A stretch of DNA of 64,000 bases from assembly GCF_009996845.1 (NCBI RefSeq), contig NZ_JAACYS010000004.1, forward strand, positions 24,670 through 88,669, in the 5' to 3' direction. Source of the stretch: Pallidibacillus pasinlerensis. Its GTDB lineage: Bacteria; Bacillota; Bacilli; Bacillales; Caldibacillaceae. Position 1 is the first letter of the stretch, and each line of letters begins with the position of its first letter. Both the position numbers and the translations under genes were made by a program. Under the pieces are notes generated by a model, which did no database searches, was not told the DNA's origin, and worked only from the letters and a program-made list of their open reading frames with translations. Shown here piece by piece: positions 50,345 through 60,420 of the stretch.

Positions 50345-50656
50345 TTAACCACTAAAATCTATGAAATGTCCTTTATAAGGGTGAGAAGTTTCTACAGTTC
50401 CTTTCTCATCCTTTTTCGACTGATTTGAAGGAGACTGTTCGTGATTATCTTTATTTTTGTTTTCATTATCCATTTTTAATTGTGCAGATTTTTCGTTTTT
50501 AAGTACAGAAGTGCGCTTTTTTTCATCTTCTTTTTGCACAGCTAAATTTGCTTGAGCGTTTGCAAGATTGGAACGTTCGTTTAATTCGTGTTGGATTTTA
50601 CCTGCATCCTGGGTCCGTGGAATTGCAATTTGTAGTTCTATCGTTTTTAAACTCAT
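50345..50656 (-). CDS. small hydrophilic protein between sigD and swrB, function unknown
   Basis: A 103 aa protein I do not recognise as a named gene. It has a structured-looking N-terminus (MSLKTIELQIAIPRTQDAGK), a highly charged Lys/Asn/Gln/Glu-rich middle with no membrane span, and a C-terminal HPYKGHFIDFSG. A similar arrangement occurs between sigD and swrB in some other Bacillaceae by my recollection, sometimes annotated loosely as sigma-related. A ribosome-binding site (GAGGCGATG) supports the ATG. Context suggests a link to flagellar expression or export; this is inference. Confidence 0.7.
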   Translation of the reverse strand: MSLKTIELQIAIPRTQDAGKIQHELNERSNLANAQANLAVQKEDEKKRTSVLKNEKSAQLKMDNENKNKDNHEQSPSNQSKKDEKGTVETSHPYKGHFIDFSG

Positions 50657-50707
50657 CAGAACATCGCCTCTTTATATGTAGTTTCAACGATGTCTAACCT
50701 TTGATGT

Positions 50708-51502
50708 TTAATCTTGTAAATATTTCCGTAATTTTTTTATCGTTTTGGAATGGATTTGCGAAATTCTTGAAGTAGATAAATCTAATACTTGTCCAATTTC
50801 CGTTAACGTTAATTCTTCTTGGTAAAATAAACTTAATACGATTTGTTCTTTTTCAGTTAATTGTTTAATTGCTTCTGAAAGTTCTTGAATTCGTTCTGAA
50901 AAAAGGATTGTTTCTTCTGGTGTTTTCATTTTATCATCTTGAAGAATAAAAGATTGTTGATCGTTATCTTCACCGTTTTGTGGAATATGATCGTCAATCG
51001 ATAAAATATTTGAAAAATAACTTTCATCTATAAGCGCATTCACTTCATCGAGTGGCATATTTGCTTCCTCAGCAATCTCTTCAGGTGTTACTTTCCGTAA
51101 ATATTTTTGTTCGAGTTTTTGAATAACTTTTTCTAATTTTTTCGTTTTTTCCCTAGTTTTCCTCGGCAACCAATCCTCTTTACGCAATCCATCTATAATT
51201 GAACCACGAATGCGGAAGGAAGCATATGTTTCAAACTTCAATTCTCGGGAAGGGTCATACTTCTCTAAAGCCTCATATAAACCAATAAATCCTAAACTAA
51301 TTAATTCATCTTTCGTGATTGATTTTGGTAATGTTTTAAAAATTTTCTCAGCGATAATATGAACGAGAGGTGTGTATTTTTCCACAAGTTTGTTTCCAGC
51401 GTGATCATCGCGTTCATTAATCCATTGATAATATAAATTATTTTCATCTGAAGTATTTATCATTTTTTCATCTTGATGTTTAGGTTGAACTGTATAAGGC
51501 AT
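50708..51502 (-). CDS. sigD: flagellar sigma factor SigD
   Basis: Alternative sigma factor (FliA/WhiG class) for late flagellar, chemotaxis and autolysin genes. The 264 aa protein has region 2 (LISLGFIGLYEALEKYDPSR; FETYASFRIRGSIIDGLR), region 3 and region 4 (EKEQIVLSLFYQEELTLTEIG, then TSRISQIHSKTIKKLRK). AAGGAGGGAAG precedes the ATG. It closes the che block of the fla/che operon, 47 bp after cheD. Its target promoters are not in this window. Confidence 0.96.
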   Translation of the reverse strand: MPYTVQPKHQDEKMINTSDENNLYYQWINERDDHAGNKLVEKYTPLVHIIAEKIFKTLPKSITKDELISLGFIGLYEALEKYDPSRELKFETYASFRIRGSIIDGLRKEDWLPRKTREKTKKLEKVIQKLEQKYLRKVTPEEIAEEANMPLDEVNALIDESYFSNILSIDDHIPQNGEDNDQQSFILQDDKMKTPEETILFSERIQELSEAIKQLTEKEQIVLSLFYQEELTLTEIGQVLDLSTSRISQIHSKTIKKLRKYLQD

Positions 51503-51549
51503 ATACTTCCCTCCTTGCCATAGAAATAATCTCGGTTATACCATTCTAT

Positions 51550-52047
51550 TTATATTTCTTTCGTGCCTTTATTTACGGTTCGGACAAATAGGAGTCCCGT
51601 TTCAGGATTAAATTCAATTGTTCGACCACTAGATCCACCAACATCTTCACTTATTAGTGGAATGGCATAACGTTGTAATTCTTTTTTTACAGCTTCCACA
51701 TTCCGAGGTCCAATTCGCATATAGTCATCTTTTGTATTAAAGGTAAACATTTGCGCACCACCAGCAATTTTTGCTTTAAGTTGCCTGCGCCAGACTCCTT
51801 CTTTTTCTAATATATCTATTAAAGTAGCAACAGCCGTATCCGCAAATTTTGCTTTATGGATTGTTTTTCCTTTAGCTAAATTAGAATCTGGTAACATCAC
51901 ATGGGCAAGTCCTGCAATTTGTTTATTTAAATCGTACAGAACAACTCCGACGCATGAGCCAAGGCCTGATGTTCGAATTTTATTAGGTGCTTTGCAATAA
52001 TTCATATCTGCGATTCCAACTTTAACAACTTTACTTTCTACAATCAT
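51550..52047 (-). CDS. cheD: chemoreceptor glutamine deamidase CheD
   Basis: Deamidates receptor glutamines and stimulates CheC. The 165 aa protein has the catalytic Cys/His pair in GLGSCVGVVLYD and GLAHVMLPDS, and the C-terminal VGGSSGRTIEF. Its start overlaps the cheC stop by 4 bases, consistent with the CheC-CheD complex. sigD follows. Confidence 0.95.
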   Translation of the reverse strand: MIVESKVVKVGIADMNYCKAPNKIRTSGLGSCVGVVLYDLNKQIAGLAHVMLPDSNLAKGKTIHKAKFADTAVATLIDILEKEGVWRRQLKAKIAGGAQMFTFNTKDDYMRIGPRNVEAVKKELQRYAIPLISEDVGGSSGRTIEFNPETGLLFVRTVNKGTKEI

Positions 52048-52685
52048 AATGTTCCAACCCCGAGTTTAGTAAGAATTTTTCGATATGAATCTGCATCAGG
52101 CAGTAGGAAAAAATGACCTTTAATTGAAGATTCGTCGATATTCGAGTTAGAATCAATTATTTCGGTATCAATAACGATGGCGTAATCACTCTCTCGTGAT
52201 ATTTCGATTAGACCGAAACTAATGATTGCACCAAACATATCGATGCCAACATCAGGTACAGTAGGCATAATTTGCATCTGTAAAAAGTCAGATAGAGCTG
52301 ATAAATATGAACCTGCAACGATATTGCCCATTTCCTGAAAGGCAGACAATCCAATTTCAGGGTAAGGTGGTTTATTAAAGGAAAATTCATTATTACCGGT
52401 TAATTGACGTACAAATACACTTGCCTTTTCCACCGGTAAAACGAAAAACATACTTCCGTTTAAGTCGCCTTCAATTTGCAAAAATATCGCTGCAACCGTT
52501 TCTTCTGGTCCCCCAACCAATTCCATCATTTCATTAAAAGAAACAACTCGAACAGAAGGAACATTCATTTGTATTCTTTTATTTAATAAATTGGATAATG
52601 CTGTAGCAGCATTTCCAGCACCTATATTCCCAATTTCCTTTAATACATCAAGTGCAACAGGATTTAATGAGTCTTTATTAACCAT
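52044..52685 (-). CDS. cheC: CheY-P phosphatase CheC
   Basis: Hydrolyses CheY-phosphate for adaptation. The 213 aa protein has both phosphatase motifs: KEIGNIGAGNAATAL near residue 16 and QEMGNIVAGSYLSAL near 110. Its first base overlaps the cheW stop and its last four bases overlap cheD, so cheW-cheC-cheD are tightly coupled. Confidence 0.95.
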   Translation of the reverse strand: MVNKDSLNPVALDVLKEIGNIGAGNAATALSNLLNKRIQMNVPSVRVVSFNEMMELVGGPEETVAAIFLQIEGDLNGSMFFVLPVEKASVFVRQLTGNNEFSFNKPPYPEIGLSAFQEMGNIVAGSYLSALSDFLQMQIMPTVPDVGIDMFGAIISFGLIEISRESDYAIVIDTEIIDSNSNIDESSIKGHFFLLPDADSYRKILTKLGVGTL

Positions 52686-53140
52686 TATGATGCACGATCC
52701 TCTTCATGTTTTAAAATATTTTCTAGTTTCAAAACAATTAAAAGCCGATCATCGATTTTCACTACACCAGTTATATAATTTTGTTGAATATTACCGATTA
52801 CATCCGGTTGTGGTTCAATTTTTTTTTCTTGAATGTTAATGACATCATTCGCTTCATCAACTATTAAACCAACTTCTTTATCTTCCCAAGTTACGATGAT
52901 AATTCTTGTATTTTGGTTATAATCCGTTGGTTCCATATCAAAACGAATACGTAAATCAATAATTGGTGTAATTACGCCGCGCAAATTTATGACACCTTTT
53001 ACATATGAAGGTACATGGGGAACCCTCGTAACCCGTTCCATCTTTTCGATTGAAACGACATTTCTTACATCAATTGCATATTCCTTCCCATTTAATGAAA
53101 AGGCTACAATCTTCATTTCATCAATTGAATCTTGGACCAT
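52685..53140 (-). CDS. cheW: chemotaxis coupling protein CheW
   Basis: Links receptors to CheA. The 151 aa protein is a single CheW SH3-like domain (KIVAFSLNGKEYAIDVRNV; HVPSYVKGVINLRGVITPIIDLR). It lies 23 bp after cheA and overlaps cheC by one base. Confidence 0.95.
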   Translation of the reverse strand: MVQDSIDEMKIVAFSLNGKEYAIDVRNVVSIEKMERVTRVPHVPSYVKGVINLRGVITPIIDLRIRFDMEPTDYNQNTRIIIVTWEDKEVGLIVDEANDVINIQEKKIEPQPDVIGNIQQNYITGVVKIDDRLLIVLKLENILKHEEDRAS

Positions 53141-53163
53141 TCAAGTACACGTCCTTTCCGCGA

Positions 53164-55227
53164 TTATTTAATCAAGGAGTTACAATCTACAATTAATGCA
53201 ACTTGTCCATCACCTAAAATTGTCGCTCCTGAAATTGCAAAAACATTCGTTAAGTAATTACCAAGTGATTTTAATACAATATCTTCTTGTCCGATAAAGG
53301 AGTCAACAATTAGTCCAGCAAGTTTATCTCCTTTTCGAATAATGATTGTTGAAAGGAACTCATCTTGTTTATTTACTTTTGGTACATCAAAGATTTTTTC
53401 TAAATATAATAGTGGTACGACATTGCCACGATAATCGAAAACAGGCTGTTCATGGGCATAACGAATATCTGATTGACGTATAATAGCTGTTTCGATGATT
53501 GACGAAAGTGGAATAGCATATGTTTCTTCTTGTACTTTTACTAACATGACAGAAATGATAGATAATGTTAAAGGTAATTGAATAATAAATTGGGTTCCAA
53601 CATGTTCTTGTGAATTTACCGAAACAGTACCGCCTAATGATTCAATTGTACTTTTAACAACATCAAGACCGACACCGCGACCAGAAATATCAGAAACTTG
53701 TTCCGCCGTTGAAAATCCGGAGGACAATATTAAATTATGAATCTCGTTATCTGATAACGTCTCTTTTTCTTCTTCTGTAATGATTCCTTTTTGAACTGCT
53801 TTCGTTGCAACTTTTTCTCGATTTATTCCTGCACCATCATCATTAATTTCAATAAACACATAATTTCCACTATGGTAAGCTTTTAATTCAATTATTCCTT
53901 CTTCTTGTTTTCCTTTTGCTAGTCGCTCTTCTGGGCTTTCAATTCCATGATCGACAGAATTTCTTAAAAGATGGACTAATGGATCGCCTATTTCATCAAT
54001 TACGGTACGATCTAATTCTGTATCCGCACCACTAATTTCTAATCTAATCTTTTTATTTAATTCTCGGGATAATTGGCGTATCATTTTCGGAAAACGATTA
54101 AATACCGTCTCAACAGGAACCATGCGCATCGTTAATACGACAGATTGTAAGTCGTTTGTTACACGAGACATTTTTTCAACTGTTTCAATTAATTCTTGAT
54201 GGTTTACTTCTTTCGCAATTTGATCGAGTCTGCCACGGTCTATAACAAGTTCTTCAAACAAGTTCATAAGCGTATCTAAACGTTCAATGTTCACACGAAT
54301 CGTTTTATTTGTCTTCGATTTCGTTTTATTAACTGACTTTGAAGTCTTTGACGGCTTATTTTCCTGAATTTGACTTGTATCGTCTTTTTGAACTTCATTT
54401 TGCTGTATCTCATTTACTTTTTTATCTAGTTCAGCATTTTTGGCTTGTTTTATTTGTTGTACATTAATATCTTGAACTACTACTTTATCAATCTCAGAAA
54501 CTTTCATTATTTTCTTTTCTACTTCTTCACTTGAATCTTTCGTTACTAAAGAAACAACAAATTCATCATCAAAGTTTTCTTCTTCTAATTCTTCCGTTGT
54601 TGGTGTTGATTTAACAACATCCCCGATTTTTTCTAATACGTCAAATACCATATACACTCGTGCAGCTTTTAATAATGTATCTGGACGGACAGAAACTGAA
54701 ACTTCAAATGTATTGTAGCCTTGTTCTTTCGCTTGTTCTAATACTGTAAGTTCAAATTCATCATAGACTTGGAGATGTTCATGTTTTGTGGCTGGTTTTT
54801 CCACAATGGCAGTTGCTGCTACTTCTTGCACACTACTTTCTATTTCCTTCCCAGTTTCAATTGCCTTTAATTTTGCAACAACTTGACTAACGTCTTCTTT
54901 ACCATCTCCACCTTCTGCAATGGATTCAAGCATATTTTCTAAGTGGTCAATCGCTTCAAAAATAATATCTAGTAATTCAGAAGAAAATTGAATCTTTTCA
55001 TTGCGAATGCCATCCAATACGTTTTCCATTTGATGGGTTAAATTAGCCATATCCTCATAGCCCATTGTGGCAGACATACCTTTTAATGTATGGGCTGAAC
55101 GGAATATTTCATTAACGATTGTTAAATCATTAGGATTACTTTCTAAAGATAACAAATTCTCATTAATCGCTTGTATATGTTCTCTTCCTTCATCAAGAAA
55201 AACCTCTAAATATTGGTTCATCCCCAT
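53164..55227 (-). CDS. cheA: chemotaxis histidine kinase CheA
   Basis: Receptor-controlled kinase of CheY and CheB. The 687 aa protein has P1/Hpt with phospho-acceptor H46 (SAHTLKGMSATMGY), P2, the P3 dimerisation helices, the P4 kinase domain with N-box LLRNSVDHGIES and GxGxG-like NDDGAGIN, and a P5 CheW-like domain. ATG at 55227 (MGMNQYLEVFLDE) has GAGGTG 6 bases upstream; MNQ two codons later is possible. The cheB stop is five bases upstream. Confidence 0.96.
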   Translation of the reverse strand: MGMNQYLEVFLDEGREHIQAINENLLSLESNPNDLTIVNEIFRSAHTLKGMSATMGYEDMANLTHQMENVLDGIRNEKIQFSSELLDIIFEAIDHLENMLESIAEGGDGKEDVSQVVAKLKAIETGKEIESSVQEVAATAIVEKPATKHEHLQVYDEFELTVLEQAKEQGYNTFEVSVSVRPDTLLKAARVYMVFDVLEKIGDVVKSTPTTEELEEENFDDEFVVSLVTKDSSEEVEKKIMKVSEIDKVVVQDINVQQIKQAKNAELDKKVNEIQQNEVQKDDTSQIQENKPSKTSKSVNKTKSKTNKTIRVNIERLDTLMNLFEELVIDRGRLDQIAKEVNHQELIETVEKMSRVTNDLQSVVLTMRMVPVETVFNRFPKMIRQLSRELNKKIRLEISGADTELDRTVIDEIGDPLVHLLRNSVDHGIESPEERLAKGKQEEGIIELKAYHSGNYVFIEINDDGAGINREKVATKAVQKGIITEEEKETLSDNEIHNLILSSGFSTAEQVSDISGRGVGLDVVKSTIESLGGTVSVNSQEHVGTQFIIQLPLTLSIISVMLVKVQEETYAIPLSSIIETAIIRQSDIRYAHEQPVFDYRGNVVPLLYLEKIFDVPKVNKQDEFLSTIIIRKGDKLAGLIVDSFIGQEDIVLKSLGNYLTNVFAISGATILGDGQVALIVDCNSLIK

Positions 55228-55232
55228 GTCAA

Positions 55233-56303
55233 TCACCTCTCGTTTACAAAGTTTGTAATGTGGATAGCTATTTTATCTAAGTCTGCTATTTCATCTACCC
55301 AGCCTGTTTTTATTGCGGATTTTGGCATTCCGTTAATAACTGCTGTTTTCTCTGATTCGGCAATTACATATGTATCTTGGTTATTGTTTTTTAAATATTC
55401 CAATCCTGCTGAACCATCGGAACCCATACCCGTTAAAATAATTGCTAGTTTATTAATATTTTTTAATTCCGCTGCAGAGATAAATAAAGTATCTACACTT
55501 GGACGATGTCCCCGAACAGGTGGATCATATGTTAACTCACTTACAAGAGAGTAACCAACTTGCCTCACTCGTAAATGTTTCCCACCTGGAGCGATATAAG
55601 CGGTGCCGTTTTTAAAAATTTCACCGTGGATCGCCTCTTTAACTTTAATCTCACATACAGCATTTAATCGATTGGCTAATGATTTTGTAAAACCACTTGG
55701 CATATGTTGCACAATTAAGATCGGGGCAGCAATATCTTTTGGAACATTAGTTAAAACCGTCTCTAAAGCGCGAGGACCACCCGTTGACGTCCCGATTAAA
55801 ATAAGTTTATTTTTGCTTTTTGATGAGTAAGGCAAAACTTGGGGCTTTCTTTTTGTTCGCGTTTGATTGACTTGTGTTCGCCGAAAAATTAATTGTGTAA
55901 TATTCGCCTGCTTTGCTTCAATAATTTTCTCGATGAGTTCGTCTTTCACTTTATGTATATCTAGGGAAATTGAACCAGACGGTTTCGTAACAAAATCAAA
56001 AGCTCCCTTTTGCATAGCAAGTATGGTATTTTCTGTTCCTTCTGAAGTTGTGCTCGATAACATAATGACAGGTAGCGGGTGTTCATTCATTATTCGTTCA
56101 AGAGCATCTATACCGTTCATAACCGGCATTTCAACATCCAAAGTGACGACATCTGGTTTTAATTTTTTTACTTGTTCAATTGCATCGGCTCCATTACGAG
56201 CACTTCCAATAACTTGAATATGCTCATTAGTTGTAAGTAAATCTTTGAGAATCGTTCGCATAAATGCCGAATCATCAACAATCAAAACTTTTATTGGTTC
56301 CAT
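55233..56303 (-). CDS. cheB: chemotaxis methylesterase CheB
   Basis: Demethylates chemoreceptors when phosphorylated by CheA. The 356 aa protein has an N-terminal receiver (LIVDDSAFMRT; phospho-acceptor D56 in TLDVEMPVMNG) and a C-terminal esterase with GTSTGGPRALE (Ser), QHMPSGF (His) and LTGMGSDG (Asp). It lies 8 bp after flhG, followed by cheA. Confidence 0.96.
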   Translation of the reverse strand: MEPIKVLIVDDSAFMRTILKDLLTTNEHIQVIGSARNGADAIEQVKKLKPDVVTLDVEMPVMNGIDALERIMNEHPLPVIMLSSTTSEGTENTILAMQKGAFDFVTKPSGSISLDIHKVKDELIEKIIEAKQANITQLIFRRTQVNQTRTKRKPQVLPYSSKSKNKLILIGTSTGGPRALETVLTNVPKDIAAPILIVQHMPSGFTKSLANRLNAVCEIKVKEAIHGEIFKNGTAYIAPGGKHLRVRQVGYSLVSELTYDPPVRGHRPSVDTLFISAAELKNINKLAIILTGMGSDGSAGLEYLKNNNQDTYVIAESEKTAVINGMPKSAIKTGWVDEIADLDKIAIHITNFVNER

Positions 56304-56311
56304 TCCGCAAC

Positions 56312-57181
56312 CTACCTTTGTAATAAAACAAGTTTTAATTTTTCTATGAAACTATTGTTTTTTTCAACTTTATTTTCCCTATGATTATTATTTAAAAATA
56401 TATTTGTAATTTTATTTATTTGTTTAGCTGCTAGAGAACTTGGTTTATGTAATATAAAAGGAGTTTGCCTTTTAACAGCTGTACTTATATTTGAATCTTC
56501 TGGTATGAAACCAATTTGATTACTTTCCTTATTTAAAAATTTATACAATACTTTTTGTAACCTGCCTAAAACATCTTTATTTTCCTTTTCATTTTTCATC
56601 CGATTTCCTAATAAATGAAAAGTAACTTCAGCATGATTTAGTGCTAATATTTTCATCGCTGAATAAGCATCCATTATTGACGTTGGTTCTGGAGTAACAA
56701 CAACGATAATATCTTTTACACTTGAAAGGAATAAAACCAAATCTTCACTAATTCCTGCACCAATATCAAAAACGAAATAATCATATTCATAAAGATAATC
56801 TTGCATTTGCTCTAACAAATGATTGACACGTGCCTCATTTAAATAAAAGGACTCTTCTAATCCAGAACCACCAGCAATATAATGTAGTCCTTCTGGCCCA
56901 AGCTGAATTACTTGTTCTAGAGGAATGTTATTTATAAAGAAATCAGCAATAGTGTATCCTGCTTGATTTCCAACGAGAATATCAATATTTCCCATACCTA
57001 TATCTAAATCAAATAATAGCACTTTTTTCTTATGTTGTGATAGGTTGATGGAAAAATTTAACGCAATGTTCGATTTTCCGACGCCACCTTTACCGCTAAT
57101 GATGGCAATCGTATGTGCCAATTTTCTATCCTCTTGCTGTTCCTTTACACGTTGGCGCAATTTTCTTGCTTGGTCATTCAT
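56312..57181 (-). CDS. flhG: MinD-like ATPase FlhG (YlxH)
   Basis: ParA/MinD-type ATPase that controls flagellum number and assembly, partner of FlhF. The 289 aa protein has a deviant Walker A GKGGVGKS at residues 30-37, preceded by an N-terminal basic helix that in the family stimulates FlhF GTPase, and DIGAGIS. It overlaps the flhF 3' end by 8 bases. Confidence 0.94.
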   Translation of the reverse strand: MNDQARKLRQRVKEQQEDRKLAHTIAIISGKGGVGKSNIALNFSINLSQHKKKVLLFDLDIGMGNIDILVGNQAGYTIADFFINNIPLEQVIQLGPEGLHYIAGGSGLEESFYLNEARVNHLLEQMQDYLYEYDYFVFDIGAGISEDLVLFLSSVKDIIVVVTPEPTSIMDAYSAMKILALNHAEVTFHLLGNRMKNEKENKDVLGRLQKVLYKFLNKESNQIGFIPEDSNISTAVKRQTPFILHKPSSLAAKQINKITNIFLNNNHRENKVEKNNSFIEKLKLVLLQR

Positions 57182-58325
57182 AAAGGTCCACTCCGATGAT
57201 TTGGTTAATTATAAATTCCTTAGATGCCTCAACGATATCATCAGGAACATCTTGTCCATTCGTAATATAAGCAATTCCCTTTTTATATTTGTATGGGAGA
57301 TTAAACAATGAACCATAAATCGATGTTTCATCTAATTTTGTGAAAATGAATTGATCGATTGGAACAATCGAAAACTGTTCGTATATTGCTTTTAAATCCT
57401 GCTCTTTTGCCGTTAATGAAAAAACTAAAAAGGACTCCATATCATGGTTAAAATCAATTGTACTTTTTAATTCTTTAACATATTGATCATTTCTAAAATT
57501 CCGGCCAGCTGTATCGATAAAAACATAGTCTTTATCGGCATATTTTTTGACTGCCTTTTTAAAATCAAGCATGTTATAACAGACTTCACATGGTACATCT
57601 AATATTTTCGCATAGGTTTTCAACTGTTCTACTGCAGCAATTCGATACGTATCAGTAGTAATAAAAGCAACATTTTTTTTATGTTGAAGCACTGTGTTAG
57701 CAGCTAATTTTGCTAATGTTGTCGTTTTTCCTACACCTGTCGGGCCGACGACATTTATATATTTTTTTTGTAAAGAAATAGGAGAAAACGACACTTCGTT
57801 TAGATAATTTTTTATCGTATCCGCTACAAATTGAACCGCTTCTTCGTCTGAAATTTTTTCATCATTTTTATAAAAATGTTCTAAACATTGTTCAGTTAAT
57901 TGTTGTAATACATGTCTGTCAATATTTTGTTGTAAAAGTCGCTCGTAAATTTTTTGGTAAGGAGCTGGAATGTTTTGAGCCTCCGGATTTTGGGCCGATA
58001 ATTTTTTCACCAATGCCTTCAATTGTTGAATTTCATTAATTAATTGTTTGTTAGTTTCATTATTTTGTTGCGGTTTTGTTATTAATTGTTCTGGCTGCTT
58101 ACTTTGTTTTTCAAAATTTTCCTTTTTCTTTTCTAATTCTTTTTTTCGCTTTACATCTGGATCAATTGCCGCAATAACTTCAATATTTTTTTTACGGAAT
58201 AAACCGAGAAATCCACCGGAATAAACGACTTTTGAGTTTAAAATAACAGCATCCTTACCAAGCTCTTGACTTATTTTTTTCATCGCATCAGGCATTGACG
58301 GTGCGATATATTTTTTTACTTTCAA
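57174..58325 (-). CDS. flhF: SRP-type GTPase FlhF
   Basis: Third SRP-family GTPase, which places flagella. The 383 aa protein has a charged Lys/Gln-rich B domain (~55-115), then the NG domain with GPTGVGKTTT near 193-202, DTYRIAAVEQL, DTAGRN and TKLDE. It starts 4 bases inside flhA and ends inside flhG, so translation is coupled along this run. Confidence 0.95.
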   Translation of the reverse strand: MKVKKYIAPSMPDAMKKISQELGKDAVILNSKVVYSGGFLGLFRKKNIEVIAAIDPDVKRKKELEKKKENFEKQSKQPEQLITKPQQNNETNKQLINEIQQLKALVKKLSAQNPEAQNIPAPYQKIYERLLQQNIDRHVLQQLTEQCLEHFYKNDEKISDEEAVQFVADTIKNYLNEVSFSPISLQKKYINVVGPTGVGKTTTLAKLAANTVLQHKKNVAFITTDTYRIAAVEQLKTYAKILDVPCEVCYNMLDFKKAVKKYADKDYVFIDTAGRNFRNDQYVKELKSTIDFNHDMESFLVFSLTAKEQDLKAIYEQFSIVPIDQFIFTKLDETSIYGSLFNLPYKYKKGIAYITNGQDVPDDIVEASKEFIINQIIGVDLYE

Positions 58326-60361
58326 TCAATGTTCACCACCCCGACACTTTGTACTTCGATATTGGCATCTAATTCATTATAGGAAAGTATAGGTACTTGC
58401 GGGAAAAAGCGTTCAGTTAAATCCCTAACATACATACGAATTGCTGGTGAACATAATATGATGGGCGTATTATTCGTTATTTGTACCTGTTCAATTTGTT
58501 GTTGCATACTTTCCAATATTGACTGTGTAACTTCTGGATCTAATGCTAAGTAATTTCCGTGTTCCGTTTTTTGAATATGGTCCGCAATTAGTTTTTCGAT
58601 TTTGCCACTTAACGTTAATACTTTTAGAGTCTCGTCATCTTGTTTATATTGATTTGTAATTTGTTTTGCTAATGCTTGTCTGACATATTCTGTTAAGACG
58701 TCTGGGTCCGTCGTTAATTTACAATAATCAGCTAATGTTTCAAAAATTATTGGCAAGTTTCGAATCGATACTCTTTCTTTAAGTAGTTTAGCCAAAACTT
58801 TTTGAATATCTCCTACTGAAAGTGGTTCCGGTGTTACTTCGTCAACAACAATTGGATACGATTCTTTTAAATGATCTATTAATTGTTTTGTTTCTTGACG
58901 ACCTAATAACTCATGAGCATGTTGTTTCAATGTTTCAGTTAAATGTGTACTTACAACTGATGGAGGGTCAACAACAGTATAGCCGGCAATTTCAGCATCT
59001 GTTTTCATATCTTCTGTAATCCATTTAGCTGGTATACCAAAGGAAGGTTCAATCGTATCAATCCCAGTAATCGATGGATCATCTACGCCTGGGCTAATCG
59101 CTAGATAATGTTCCAGTAAAATTTCACCTTTCCCAACTTCGTGACCTTTTATTTTTATTCGATATTCATTAGGTTCCAATTGAATATTGTCACGAATACG
59201 TACGACAGGAATAACTAACCCTAGCTCAATGGCAAGTTGTCTACGAATCATAACTACCCGGTCAAGTAAGTCTCCACCTTGATTTGCATCAGCTAACGGA
59301 ATTAGTCCATAGCCAAACTCAAATTCAATTGGATCAATATTTAATAAGCTAACGACATTTTCCGGTTTTCTTAATTCTTCAGAAGCAACTTCTTCCTCAG
59401 TTTCAATAGGTCCCGCCTCGTCTTCTTGTTTTTGACCTTTAAGAATCATATACCCACCAAAAAGTAATAAAACACCGATAGGCAATGTAACGTAATTTGG
59501 GATTGGAGTTAAAATCCCCATTAAAATTATCGCAGTACTTGCCACATACATCATTTTCGGATAGGCAAATAATTGTTCGGTAATATCCGTACCTAAATTT
59601 CCTTCAGACGCAGATCGAGTAACGATAATACCCGTTGCAGTGGACATTAATAAAGCAGGGATTTGCGTTACAAGACCGTCACCGACTGTTAACGTCGAAA
59701 AGCGATTAACTGCTTCTCCAAAGGCCATATCCATTTGTAACATTCCGATGATAATTCCAAAAATAAGGTTAATAAATACGGTTATAATTCCGGCAATGGC
59801 GTCTCCTTTAACAAATTTACTCGCACCATCCATCGAACCATAAAAGTCCGCTTCACGAGAAATATCACTTCTTCGTTTTCTTGCTTCTTGTTCAGATATT
59901 AAACCAGCATTTAAATCAGCATCGATGGCCATTTGTTTGCCAGGCATCGCATCTAGAGTGAATCGCGCAGCAACTTCCGCAACCCGTTCAGAACCTTTTG
60001 TAATAACAATAAAGTTAATAATGACAAGTATTAAGAATACTACTAAACCAACTAATATATTTCCGCCGACAACGAAGGATCCGAATGTTTCAACAACGGC
60101 ACCAGCATCTCCACCAGATAAAATCGCCCTCGTTGTTGAAACATTCAGTGCTAGTCGAAATAACGTCAGTACTAATAAGAGAGAAGGAAAAATTGAAAAA
60201 TCTAGCGCTGTGCGCATATTCATTGCCCCAAGTAGAGTCAACAGCGCTAAAGCCATATTAATCATAATTAAAAAACTAAGAAATGTTGGCGGTAAAGGTA
60301 TGACAAGCATAACTACTATAAAGATAACGCCAATTATTACAGATAAATCTTTTACTTTCAT
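58322..60361 (-). CDS. flhA: flagellar export gate protein FlhA
   Basis: Central export-gate subunit of the flagellar type III system. The 679 aa protein has about eight transmembrane segments in residues 1-310, the FHIPEP-family cytoplasmic loop (LDAMPGKQMAIDADLNAGLI) and a large C-terminal cytoplasmic domain of ~350 residues that binds chaperones. GGAG precedes the ATG. It follows flhB with a 59-bp gap and overlaps flhF. Confidence 0.96.
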   Translation of the reverse strand: MKVKDLSVIIGVIFIVVMLVIPLPPTFLSFLIMINMALALLTLLGAMNMRTALDFSIFPSLLLVLTLFRLALNVSTTRAILSGGDAGAVVETFGSFVVGGNILVGLVVFLILVIINFIVITKGSERVAEVAARFTLDAMPGKQMAIDADLNAGLISEQEARKRRSDISREADFYGSMDGASKFVKGDAIAGIITVFINLIFGIIIGMLQMDMAFGEAVNRFSTLTVGDGLVTQIPALLMSTATGIIVTRSASEGNLGTDITEQLFAYPKMMYVASTAIILMGILTPIPNYVTLPIGVLLLFGGYMILKGQKQEDEAGPIETEEEVASEELRKPENVVSLLNIDPIEFEFGYGLIPLADANQGGDLLDRVVMIRRQLAIELGLVIPVVRIRDNIQLEPNEYRIKIKGHEVGKGEILLEHYLAISPGVDDPSITGIDTIEPSFGIPAKWITEDMKTDAEIAGYTVVDPPSVVSTHLTETLKQHAHELLGRQETKQLIDHLKESYPIVVDEVTPEPLSVGDIQKVLAKLLKERVSIRNLPIIFETLADYCKLTTDPDVLTEYVRQALAKQITNQYKQDDETLKVLTLSGKIEKLIADHIQKTEHGNYLALDPEVTQSILESMQQQIEQVQITNNTPIILCSPAIRMYVRDLTERFFPQVPILSYNELDANIEVQSVGVVNID

Positions 60362-60420
60362 TCCTTACTCTCCTAACATGACTACTTTTTTCTAGTCCAA
60401 ATTTCAATACGTTAAGTTTT

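Noticed and set aside
59925..60395. 156 aa open frame on the plus strand
   Set aside because: Antisense to the membrane part of flhA and without motifs.
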